From Ophthalmolycus amberensis (Eukaryota; Chordata; Actinopteri; Perciformes; Zoarcidae), in NCBI GenBank assembly GCA_024529925.1, contig JAFEUB010001472.1, positions 118,501 through 182,500 of the forward strand: a stretch of 64,000 bases of DNA, read 5' to 3'. Position 1 is the stretch's first letter, and each line of letters begins with the position of its first letter. The position numbers and the translations under genes are program-made. Of this stretch, positions 37,236 to 49,216 are shown in pieces. The notes beneath the pieces are model-generated. The model saw nothing but the letters and a program-made list of their open reading frames with translations. It had not been told where the DNA came from and made no database searches.

Positions 37236-40200
37236 CTGTGCTCTCGAGAATGTGTCTGATGCATTTTGTCACCTGTTGTGCACTTCCTTTCACACAGCCG
37301 TTACTATTTTCTAGCATTTTCTTTCTTTGTGAAAACCATCAGCCTGGACACGTGGCGACTGCTTCCATTGTTCAGACATGTCGATGAAACCATCTCTTCT
37401 CACAAGGCCCTCTTTGACTTTTGATACATGGCAAAACGGGATAAATAAAGCACCACATATGTGGTTATGGCTGTGATGTGTGATTCTGTCCTTTGGGGCC
37501 CAAAGGACTGGACAGCTATGTAACTTTCTTTATCAACAGAACAAAGCCATTCACTGCTGATCACCTCAGTGGTTTTTAAATGTAGTTTAATTAAAAAAAA
37601 AAAAATGTATGTTGTTATTTATATTCTACAATATATCGACCGCCTTTTAATCTCTTTACCAAACAGGCCGAGAGCCGTCTGAGCTCTGTGAAGACAGAAA
37701 CCTCTTAAAGCAAAACTCTATTTACACACTCGCATGAAAAATGAATATAAGGTTGTAGCACAATCTTTTTTTTTTACTCTGTGAGTTACAATATTACAGG
37801 ACCTTCTGCGAAAACCTTGAAACTTTGTCTGCATTCTTATTGGCCAATAAACAAATGCACTTGACTCTTTTGTGTTGCTTAGCAACGCAAGCCAGTCCCT
37901 GGTTTTTATATATGAAAAGCCAGCATGCCGCCAATCTGGAGACCTACAGGGTGCAGTGTGGACTGAGACCGGCCACGACGCATATTTAATTAAACGTTGC
38001 AAGCTTTTCTGAGTGGAAACCGGCTGTAAGCATGGTCTGTTATTAACGGGGGATAATGACATGATTGATTCCTAGCGTCAGCGGAGATAGAGATGACTCG
38101 TCATTCAAATGTTACATGTAGCTTTCATGTCAGCTTTGGATTTCAATGATGGTAAATGGAACAATCTTTACCTTGCATTCATCAGACAACATTCAACGTA
38201 AATATAGCTCTTTTTTTAAGATTGAGCTTTTTTCCGTTTGCGGTGGGCTTGACCTTCTGTCAAATTGGGGATCCTGTGAGGTCACTCATGCAGGTATCCT
38301 GGGGGGGGGAGAGGCAGAGAGATTATTTGTGTGTTTTAAACAATAAAAATGTCTGAAGCCTCAGGTCTTTATTTCATCCAATCTTTTTAATTTCCCATTT
38401 TCTAAGAAATGATTGTGCTCACCTCCACTGGTTTTCATATGTTGAAGCACAGCTGGAAGCATTTGACATAATGCTGAAGCATCGGGATTTGACGTCTTTT
38501 AGTTGTACATCTGAGTCTGTTACGATACATTTTTTCCGGTTTGAGATAAATTTGCTCATATTTGTGAATACGGCATCAGAGCAGAGAGCAGGTTGTGTGA
38601 GCGTGCTGCTCAGACTTCTTAGTGAGTTGTGACTGTAGATATCTTTATGCTTACGTCTGTTTACTGATATTAATCAAAGCTCCAAATAAAAGACCACAAA
38701 CTGGCAGCAAAGTGTAAGAAAAAGAAAACGTACAAAAAGGATGGATACTGTGTATAAGAGACTCATTCCCTCATTACTTCTGATCCTAATGGGCCCTTAG
38801 CACTGACACTATGTTCACACTAAATGCTTTCTTCAAAGCATTGTGTTAATCCCCGTGCAAGAAGTCAGGTCAGCCTCCCAACACTTCTTTTAATTAGGAT
38901 GTTTGCCTGCATAGTTGGTTCTGTGATATCTTCATCATTTGGTGGCATTAGACCTAAGTTGCATGCATTCATGTATTCTCACACCACCATGAGGACCTTT
39001 GTTCACCTGGTCACTCAAAACTCATGTGAAAGAAAATCCCTCTCTGTGGGAAGCAAGCGCTGTCTGTCCATTACAGAGACTGAGGCAGTCCACTGGAGTC
39101 CACAGAGGGATTTAGAGCCCACTTATTGATGGTTGACGTGTATTTCTTCCTCTAAGTGCTCAAAGTGTTGGACATAGTAAAGCGTAAAGCAAAGCTTTCT
39201 GAAGCAGGCCATCTCATCTAACAGGAGTAGTACGTTTGAGTGCAGAATGGAGAGTAGTTAGTAGGACACGAGACCAGGAAAGACCAGTGGTTTTTTTCTT
39301 CTTCTATGGTATTTTCTCAGCACCTGGTGTGTGACGTAGTGCACGTGTTCATTGAATGCTGTCATGTTGATGCTGACGTGAGGAAATGCAGAAATACACG
39401 TAAAGGTTTTACATCCAGGTTTTATTTCCCCAATAAAAGAATGCTAGATATAAGGCCAAATGCAGATTAATTAATGAACAATTACATTATTACTAAACTA
39501 TTTTGTACAAAATGTGCTGATGTATGCCATTACTACGGTTTCTCCCAGAAGTTTTGGAGCTCCTTTCATTGTTTGTAAATCTGTTTCATGAAAAATAAAG
39601 GCCCAGTCACAGGGGCGTGCAGGCAGGGATACATCAGAACATTTTAAGTGCAGGTTACATATTGTTGAAGCTGATTAAACGGGAAACCTCCGTTACACTT
39701 CCAACATTGAAATGTGAACACATTCTGAATTGAGGAGCCTTGCAGGTCGAGGCTGACGTGGACTGAAGAGCACTGCTTGTGCTGAGCGGTAGACTGGGAC
39801 TTGTTGTTCTTTGATCAGCTTCACAACAAAATCACTAGTCTTCCACTCAGCACCACCAACACTTTCCCCAAAGCATCCTCTCCTTTTTGTTTGGAGCTCC
39901 ACAGCCACTGCTTCAATCTGTATTAAAAGAAAAAGAGTTGTAACACCATAGGACATATACTTAAGTTGGTGTCTTCCCTCCCCTGTTAAAACATGATATA
40001 TCGATTCCACACACAGAGTTACAGAGCATTTCAGGATATGTGTCTCAGGTGTTGCAGAGCACCCATGCGACTCGTGGTGTGTTGACAGGTGGTGAACTTC
40101 AAATGTCGGAGATGGAAACACTACATGCAATTCCCATCTCTGTGTTTTCCTCAACCCGTTTCTCTCTGAAGCCTGTTGACATTCCATCCCTCCTTTGTTG

Positions 40201-42030
40201 TTGTAATGCCAACCTTTCAGCTCTGGGAGACAGGAGGAGGAGGGGAGGCACAGAGAGGATCACAGCACTTAGAATAAACGTTGTTCACCATATGCAACGA
40301 ACAGAAGCCCCAAGCTGTGCACAATTTGCAATTACACCCCATTTAGAATGAGAAAATGGAAATGTGAACGCAGGCCGTCAACTCAGTGATATGTGCTGTC
40401 TTTCCAATAAGTCTCATTTGGACTGGAAGAGGAAGAGGCAGAGAAAAGAGACAGACGGATTGTCCTGCATCTCCAGTATGTTTCTGAGCTGGTAGCTATG
40501 CAACAAGACTGGGAGTCAGTGGAAGAGGGGGATGGGAAGATGGGGACAGTTTAGTGAGAGGAAGGAAGGAAGCAAGGAAGGAGGGAAAGGGGGGTCTGTG
40601 AGTGTAAACTAGAGAAAAGAGGAGTGCTGAGCAGAGACAACACTCTATTTAGACCAAGAGGAGATAATCAATAATATTCAATAGAGTCATTTTGCTGTAT
40701 AGTGTTGATTAAAGACAATTGAAAATAAATACTTTTTTTGCTTCACATTCAAGCATCTGCCTCTCAAAAATCGTCCATTTAGTTTCCAAGCAGCAGGGAC
40801 ATTTGAATGCTGAGCATTATATTGTGTTAATATTCACAGGACACGTTGACATGATTTAAAATGTGAGCTGTAAAAGCGACGAATGAACCTGTTACTCCGA
40901 TCGCAGCTAAAGAGAAACGAGCCCTTCGACGTGGGAGCTGTCCAGTGTCTCGGTGCTGAATGACGCCCTACTTCCTTCACGTCCATCTCCTCCTCAGCAT
41001 CTCGGCCCGGGAAAAAAAAGAAGAAGAAAAAACATGCCACCTGTTGCTGCACCGAAGTTTTCTCTCAGGTTGGATAGCCAACAGACCTCTGCTATGTGAC
41101 ACATTTAATGTGCAGCGGCCCTGCTCCTCATCTAAAAGTGAGGTCACATATCTTTTTTTTCTTTTCTCTCTCTCTCTCAAATCACGGCAACATGACGACA
41201 TGATAAACATTCCCTCCACCTCCCAGGCGAGGCAGGAAGAGGAGGAAGGGATTGTCATTTAATTTCCAGTACACGCCGTCGGGATTCAAACAGCTATTCG
41301 TGTTTTCCTTTTATGACTCGGAGGCTTTTTTTTTTTGCTTCATCATATTTGTTTTCAATCCTGAAGTGCAAAAAAAAAAGAAGCGAAAAGGTTGTGGAGC
41401 GAGAGACAATTCAAACATATGAATATTTGGCAATTGAATAGCCTATAACATTGCATTCGCTTAATATAAGGAGCAGGACAAAGGCTGTAAGTGGTGGACT
41501 TACCGTGTGTCGATGAAAACAACAGGTGACGCCGACAGAATGTTGTGCCGCGTGGGCTGGATGAGTAGACACGGCTGCATCTCTTGGACTGTTGGTGGTT
41601 TTTCTGTTGAAATCTGCCACGATCTGGGGCTGTTGCGCCCTCCCATCTGAGCTCCGTGTACTGGTTAACGTGATGTTACTGGGTAGGCTGGGGGAAGATG
41701 GATCAGCGTGTTTATATATACGTCTGCTGCCCGGAGAAGACAGCGAGGAGGCGGGACGAGGTGGAGTGACGACTGCAAGGGGAGGCCAATTGACGCTGAT
41801 TTTCTTTTTCTCCTCCAGACCTTGTTAAGGGTGCGGCCCAAAACCAGCAGCCAAATTATATTATATGAAGGTCTAGGATGCATATGAATAAAACATGGGG
41901 GTGGGGGGGGGGGGGGTTATGCATGTCGATGGAGCATACCTTTCTATTTATGGACTGATGGTTAAAGTCAATGCCGTTTTCTAACTTTAAATTAGCGCGT
42001 AAATTTTAATCTGATCGAAGAAAAATCTGT

Positions 42031-42102
<72 letters not shown>

Positions 42103-43379
42103 AATACAAATTAAATTGAAATGTGTCCCAAGAGTGTGAAATACTGAGCACCGTGGGGTGAGGAGCTCAGAAGTAATTGAATTAAACCTGAATTGTGCAG
42201 ATCAAGATTATGTATCAAATGAATTGGTGCGGGAAACAACAAGAGTAACGTTACATACCTTAAGGGCACTGGAAATTGTAATTGGTAAAATGAATTGCTT
42301 TGGAAAAAAACGGCTTGGCTGAATACAATTTAATTTATCATCGTGTGCAGATACATTCACACATTGAGTTGTACATGTTTAGTTTGAGCCCAATTTATCA
42401 TAGCTGTTCGCTTTTAGCTCACATAAAACACAAACATCACACACAGTAACCACACTGGGACATAAGACAAGTGGGAAACAACTTAAAATGGCCATAGTCA
42501 ACCATAAAACCTTCATGCAACCTTCAATAAATGGTTAAACAATCCCAATCCTAGGATCCATCCTCATCACAAACCAACTGTGATGTGTACCATTGTATGC
42601 ATTACAGTGTATTATGGACAGTATCAACACACTTATGCTGGTTCTGATCTAATGTGTCTAATTCATTTATACTATTGTTTTTGACCTCCTTATTTAGTTG
42701 TAGGCTTGTATTTGTGAGTGATTTAAATGTGTAAATGTTATACTTTTAAGAGGTTGAGTTCAGTATTATTGGTATAATAGTATTAGATTGTTTTCATCCA
42801 GTACCGCAATGACTGAGCAGCGAGCAGAGGTGTCTGCGATCCTTCTAGGCTTCATAACTCTGACCGCTCCTCGCTCATCTGAAACAGAGGAAAACTGCCT
42901 GAAACGATGACCTATGTGCTGATGAAATTTAAACTTTTTTGGTCTATGTAAGGATTGGATTATCTCCTCGTGAATTATAATTCACAATTATAATAATTGT
43001 CAGCAAGCCATGGGTTATTAAGAAGCTATGTCAGCATTTCGACACTTAGATGGCATCTGCCTTGTAGGAACCAAAATGAAAGGCTGTCACATGCAGCAAT
43101 GACTTGAAAACAAATGCAAAAGAAACCTGTTAATAACTCCATGTGAGTCTAATGGTTACATGTTGCCAAGTCTACATTTTAGAGCTCCATCTAACAAGTG
43201 TTTCCACTTTGATGAGAACATTTCAAAAAATATACCAAACAACTTACCAAAGTCCTCTGGGGTGTTTTGAAATCATGTTTTCAGTATTCAGTCAAATGCA
43301 GAGAAAAGGAAGCAACTATTCATATTTGTAAAGCTGTACATTTTTATTTGTAAGGACCTAACCGCTGAGAGTTCTGGGA
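37236..43379. other. Intergenic interval, no confirmed gene
   Basis: No conserved exon recognised on either strand. It includes a minus-strand open frame at 39693-39917 behind an acceptor-like sequence (no family match), a G-rich tract at 41899-41916, and a (CA)n tract at 42033-42100. The section 40900-41830 is somewhat richer in GC and could hold a promoter, but no exon can be supported. Confidence 0.5.
42033..42100. repeat. (CA)34 microsatellite
   Basis: Uninterrupted CA tract of about 68 bp. Confidence 0.97.
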
Positions 43380-44035
43380 GAGGATGTGGACATGGTGGAG
43401 GAGTACAAGTGGGTGTCTCCATCGACAGCAGACTGAACTGGAAGACCAACATCAACGCTGTGTACAAGCAGGGGATGAGTCGACTCTTTTTCTTGAGGAA
43501 ACTTCGATCCTTCAACGTGTGCAGCAAGATGTTGGAGATGTTCAACCAGTCTGTTGTGGCCAGTGCACTGTACTTCGCAGTAGTCTGCTGGGGGAGCAGC
43601 ATTGGAGCCGGAGACTGCAAACAAGACAATCTGGAAGAGGTGGTGGAGAGGAGGACACTGAAGAAACTATTATCCATATTGGATAACCCGGACCACCCTC
43701 TCCACCACCTCCTGCAGGGACAGCGGAGCACTTTCTCCAACAGACTGATCACGCTCTGCTGTCACAAGGACGGATACAGGAGAACATTCCTGCCCACTGC
43801 TATTAGACTCGATAACAAATCACCTCTGGCCAGATCATCATCCTTCAAATGACAACAACGCCACACGGTTGTTGCTTGTTGTTGGTGATCCTTGCACTAC
43901 TGTTCAGTTTTTTTTATTTTATTATTCTATTCCTTCAAATTCAATATCTGCTCTGTTATTCTATTGTTATTCTTGTTGAATTTGGTTATATTTGGACAGA
44001 GGACACGTTCAATGTTAACACACTTTGAATAAACC
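43380..44035 (+). mobile_element. 5'-truncated LINE fragment (reverse transcriptase C-terminus and 3' UTR)
   Basis: The frame 43409-43852 encodes the C-terminal part of a fish non-LTR retrotransposon polyprotein: VSIDSRLNWKTN, LFFLRKLRSFNVC, VASALYFAVVCWGSS, EVVERRTLKKLLSILDN, TFLPTAIRLDNKS. The catalytic core is missing. Just before it, VEEYKW is out of frame with GVSIDSRL, where intact relatives have a continuous YLGV, so a deletion of about 4 nt is likely. The sequence ends with ttgaataaacc near 44030. A dead copy from a different subfamily than the element at 16.5-20.4 kb. Confidence 0.8.
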
Positions 44036-45040
44036 GGGGAACAGGGGCGGACTTTCAGGGCTTTGCACGCTCGAGCATGTCGCCAGCGGCATGCAGACGC
44101 TCATTGAATGAAGTTGACTTTGGCTGCTGGATAACTTTACAACCGAACTTCACTTCTCTGGAGTCAAGGAGCACGAGTGGATAGCCTACACAGGAAACCT
44201 TTTATAGAGTCTATTGTTTTCACCATACTAATTTAGTAAAGTAATAACTTTGCCCCCGGCAGCATGAGCCGGGTCCGTCGCCTGCGCCACTGGCTAGTTA
44301 ATCGCGTCTGCACTTCGCTTATACTAAGGTTACTGCTTACAACCATATACTGTATTCCCACAATCCCGACCCACGACATCGTGATGGAAGCGTATAGCAC
44401 CCACCCTCATGCTAACACTGTTAGCTCTGTCAGCTGATCCTGCGGTTAGCACCGTTAGCTGGCTGACCATTTTGAGCCGTGTGTGGAGGCAATACGAGCC
44501 AAGACTGACTGAATCATAGATATACTCTGAATTCAGTTCATAACTTAGTTAATTGTAAAACCAGTGTTTCTGACCACAATTAACCGTGACTTGGGTGTAT
44601 TTTGGGGCGGATTTAGTAATTTGGGGACCCAGGCAAACGTCCTCTTGCTTGACTTTTCACCCTTTCTCTGACTGGGAATGTTGCTATTTGCAGCCGTAGA
44701 AGAAGTTCTCTAAACTTTCTTTCCTTAGTAGAATTATTGATTATTATTAGTAAAACTATTAATACCACACAGTTCAAATTTTCACTTCGATTGAAGAGTG
44801 AAAGAGAGGCATTATCAGCACAAATGTATTTAATTAAATGTACTCAATGCCTGTGGGTGGAGCTTTTGTTTCTACTATAAAACTGGCTGGTTTAATAAAT
44901 AATATTGAATCATATTATTGATCAGCAATCATTGATATATTTTGTATTGGTAGTATGTCTTCCTCTGAAGTAAAAGTACACAGTATAGTATACAGTTGAG
45001 TTGCATATTTTTAAAGTGCTTTGCGGGGCTTTTGTATATT
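44036..45040. other. Intergenic, nothing recognised
   Basis: No exon, RNA gene or clear repeat supported. Contains short gttagc-type stretches common in fish non-coding DNA. Confidence 0.55.
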
Positions 45041-45420
45041 TATAAGGATAAGGATAAGGATGTTTATTGTCATCGTACGAACATACAACGAAATTTAGTT
45101 GGCGACTCATCAGTACAGCAGCAACAGTTAAAAAGTGTATAAAAACATTAAGACAAGACGATTTAAAAACAAGACATTAAATAAATATATACAAGATAAA
45201 ACAAGATAAAGCACAGGCATCAATGGCTCCAAAGTGGAAAAATGTGCTTGGTTACAGTGTCGTGTTATTGACTATGTTTGTTTCAGCACTGTCCGGTGTG
45301 AGCTGGGTGGGGTGGTGGGTGGGGGGGGGGGCGATGGAGGAAACCGCTCTGGGGAAGAAGCTGTTCCTCAGCCTGTTAGTCCGGGTTTCCATTATTTCGG
45401 GGTATGAGTTAGAATCGTAA
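45041..45420 (-). mobile_element. LINE 3'-end fragment (minus orientation)
   Basis: On the plus strand it begins with tandem aaggat units then gtttattgtcatcgtac and acaacgaaatttagttggcg, and later holds gaagaagctgttcctcagcc. This is the reversed 3' end of a common teleost non-LTR element, recognised from memory of that conserved tail. It is truncated and has no coding capacity. Confidence 0.65.
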
Positions 45421-45697
45421 CATTATTCAATAGTTGTCATATCTAAACATCATAATCTACAGCTGTTGGGGGCCCTTTTAATTCTGGGCAGAATGTATTT
45501 CATAGTGTATGACTTGAATCACTCTCATGAATTCATGGGCACCACACTATTAATCAATTAATGGAGTAGTCATCACAGCAGGGCTCATCATAGTTGGGCT
45601 GTGGAGGAACACCCTATCAACCCCCAGTTTATGAATGCAATGCGTCTGCTGGGGTGAGTGACTAGTGTCTATTTATTAATAAGGCGCATGACTGATT

Positions 45698-45715
45698 CCC
45701 CCCCCCCCCCCCCCC
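45698..45715. repeat. C18 homopolymer
   Basis: Eighteen consecutive C residues. Confidence 0.95.
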
Positions 45716-47554
45716 TCCTGTGTTCTGAAAAAATTACAAAAGAAGCCTGGGTGGCTGCAGCCATTAGTTCTCACAAAAGCCTTGTTCCTTTGATACTTCA
45801 TAGGCAGTTTATCAATACAACTCAGGAGTCTGGCTTATGGAGCAACCTGGGGGAAGATCCTGCTCTCTGTGTTGTGAGGCTTTAGCTGTATAGGGAACAT
45901 CACACTCCGTGCCTCTTGATAGAAACATCAGGAGGTAGGATTATGCATATTAGCAATCCCTGTCTGTCCTACCCTCTGCTTTCAGGGCTTATTGTTAACA
46001 TCTGCCCACCAAGAGCCACAGACGAGCTGGAAGACTGTGTTCAATGTCTTCCATTCAGATGAGTTATCTGATCACTATAATGGACTATGCATGTTATTTA
46101 GATGACATTATAATGGAGTCTGAAGGAGAGAAAAGCTCAGGCTCTCTGGCGTTGAGAGGAGCTGAGTCACAGAGGACAGCACCTGATCTTCATCACACTG
46201 AAAAAGACTTTACAAAAAAGACCTTTCGTTTTTTCAGTCCATCTTATTAATAGCCAGCCAGTATTCAGTATTAGCCACTTTCTGATATCTATCTGTAAAT
46301 TATAGCAAAACCACAAGATTGGAAGCATTTAAGGTCCATTTTTCTTCATGTATTTAGACCCCTCAGTTGTTTTTTTACTCACAATGCCAATTCATTAACA
46401 TGAGCCAACAGGTAAATGTGGCAGATTTAGCTATACAGGCAAATTTTCCTCTGTATCCTGGCAGGTTGACGTCATTAAACACACAAAACCTCATAAAGAG
46501 GGATTTTGGTTAGACCACATGGCACAAGCAGAGGTGTAGGAGTTGTGGGAGGCGGTGGGCATTCATTATTTTTCGGGCTCTGGGTGAAATTAGTGTGGGC
46601 TGGACTGGTAATATTAAAATGTTCAGACTTGCAGTGAAGGTGAGGGAAGCCACAGGATGTTTTGCAGCCATTAAAAACTCTAATTTTCCATGCGTAACTG
46701 AGGATACAATGAAATCAGATACAATTTGTTGGGATGTTTCACTTTCTGCATAGCGTGTTATAAAGACAGGATACTCCTCTACTGAGTGTTAAACCTGATT
46801 CTCACCTTCAGTGTGCTGTGGTTAAGGCTGATAGTATGGGTGTGGTAGCAGCAGTGTAGTGTCTGCTCAGAGGATGGCTCCCTCTGGTGTTCACTTTGAA
46901 ACTTTAGGAAAAACAGATCAATTGGGTGGAGAAAAAAAAACAATGAAGACAGATTATTCTGCACAATATGTACAACATGTGAATTATACGCTACGGCTTT
47001 CACAATCACGAGAACCCATAACTTCACATTAGAATGCTACCACTAACAGATGTGAAGTTCTCTTCGTGCTCTTAAAAAGGTATAGGCCATAATTCAGATG
47101 AACTTCTTTTGGGATCTTCTGAAATTGAATTGAAGCGTGATATCATTTTTTATTGTCAGCAAATCCCATGGAAAAAATAAAACCAGCAATGCTGTTCTGT
47201 ACTTTTCTGAGTTGTCTAGCCTGCGCGTGGCATTCAGCCTCAAGCCCATTGGTTCCTTTCCAAGAAACGCTAAAAATTGGGAACAAATATGTGGTTTATT
47301 TTCTTTTTGAAACAGGCAAATCATTTCATTCAACAGCTGGGCACAGTTGATAACATTCCACCAAGAGATGTTGCTCTCTCCCTCCCTCCTACGTGATTAA
47401 TTCATTACCATAATATATATATATATATATTTTAAGGAAAAGCACATTTCTAAAAGCTCTGTGGATGTTCTTTTAATTTTTTATTGTTCGTCTACATAAA
47501 AATGTTCAATCAATATGAGCTTTAAACAATAAATAGTGCATTTATTGAGGAGAA

Positions 47555-47760
47555 GAAATACACATTTGGTTCTCTAGTGAATATTTATAGTACCAAAACA
47601 GAATTAGCAAAAGCTACAGTGGCCATGTTCATGGTAATGAAGGAACACGCAGTGCAGCACTGTGGATCATTCCTGTATTTTGTAGTTATGAAGCTCTATA
47701 GTTTGGCTCGGCACCAAATACTTGTTTATCAGATCGATTCATTGATCTGGCCCGAGTGAG
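47555..47760 (+). repeat. Dispersed repeat, copy 2 (family B)
   Basis: Shares the ordered matches described for 3445-3650, in the same orientation. The identity of the element is unknown. Confidence 0.5.
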
Positions 47761-48322
47761 ATAGAATGACACAACGATGAGATCGCCCTTTTTACTTCCC
47801 AGCAGCATTTCACTCAAGTTGTTCGACATCAGGTACAAGATATGATCGTTTAATTGTTGATTATCTCTCAGTACAGAAATATTTATTTTTAACATTCTTT
47901 CTGTAATTCAAGTTTGCAGCATTGTCTTGATTTTGAAGTGGCATTCAAATAAATTTCCATAAAGTCTGGCAGTGAAACTGCCCATCAACTTCCCCCAGAT
48001 ATTAGTAAACAAACATGCCATTTCTGTACAATAACCTTTCTTCACAACACAAATAAATAGCATTTGTTTAAATGTGGCACGCCTAGTCGACTCAAACATT
48101 CCAATGAGGAAAAATGATAATCAAAGTTGGGGGGGGGGAATGCTGCAGATATGAATTTTCTTTTCTCAGATATATAACAAAAATAAAGTAGAATTGCATG
48201 ACTGCTCAACACAGACACGTTGTGAAATAGGAAAAGTGCCTCAAGCTTGAATACCTCAGACACAACACAAAGCAGCAGCTCTGCACGAGCAGCACTTTCA
48301 CTCTGATTTAATCCCAAATGTT

Positions 48323-49216
48323 TTTATTGTGCTTTAGTTACTGTTACAAACTACACTGATAAGACAAAGTGTTTTCATTTTAAATTCCCATGCCTGATTT
48401 TCCACTGAAGAATATACTCTTATGTATAGTGTTACCAAATAAGTATTTTGTTCTAAGATGTCCCACTTGATTTAAAACACTTTTCTTCAGATTAGATTAT
48501 AAAACTGTGAACCAATAATGTTTAATTAACTGAATGTAAAAAATAAATAAAAATAGATCAGGCCGATTTGTCCAAAACTAGTTAAGCATTTACAGTTCTC
48601 GGCTCAGGATGATGTGATCGGTTATCAGTGTACGTGAAACATTATTATCTCTCAGTAAAATACAAAAAGACAAGTCTGGATTTGTTCTGCAAACATACTC
48701 CACAGATCAGATCAAAAACTGCAGTTACACACATAAAAGAAAATCTGCCAGCCTTCAGAACTAGTAGGGATACATTTTTAAAATGTTTTTAAAATACCAA
48801 AAAAAAAAAAAACTAAATTAAATAAATAAGACAAACAAAAGGACAAACTCAATATTTGGCAGGAAAGCACAATGTCAGTCTGTAAACAAAACATTACCCC
48901 CCCCCCCCCCCCCCCCATTGTCCTCGTCATCAGAGATCCCCGGTCTGTTGGATGAGCCAGTGGCTCCATCATTAAGGGGGAAGTGGAATACTGTACATGC
49001 GTATCTCCTCTGCCCTCGACACTCAGGCTGTGCATCTCTCCAGCTCCCTCCCACCTCCAGCTACAACTTAGCTAAATAACTAAGAGCGATCGAGGGGGGG
49101 CCCTCTGCAGACTACTGAGGTAAATACTCAAAAGAAGGGGCCCATTGACAGTTTGATACATGCAAAGTTAAATTCCCTTCCCGGCAATATCCCCTCGTCG
49201 TAGAGTGGCTCGCTAA
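48323..49216 (-). other. Putative fzr1 3' UTR
   Basis: Follows the fzr1 stop codon. The first plausible minus-strand AATAAA is at 48323-48328 (tttatt on the plus strand). Contains C20 at 48897-48916, which would be G20 in the transcript. The end point is inferred only from the hexamer. Confidence 0.5.

Larger units (their letters stand above)
45421..48322. other. Intergenic with family B repeat and homopolymer
   Basis: Nothing coding recognised. Holds a C18 run at 45698-45715, an AT dinucleotide run near 47408-47431 and the family B repeat at 47555-47760. Confidence 0.55.
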
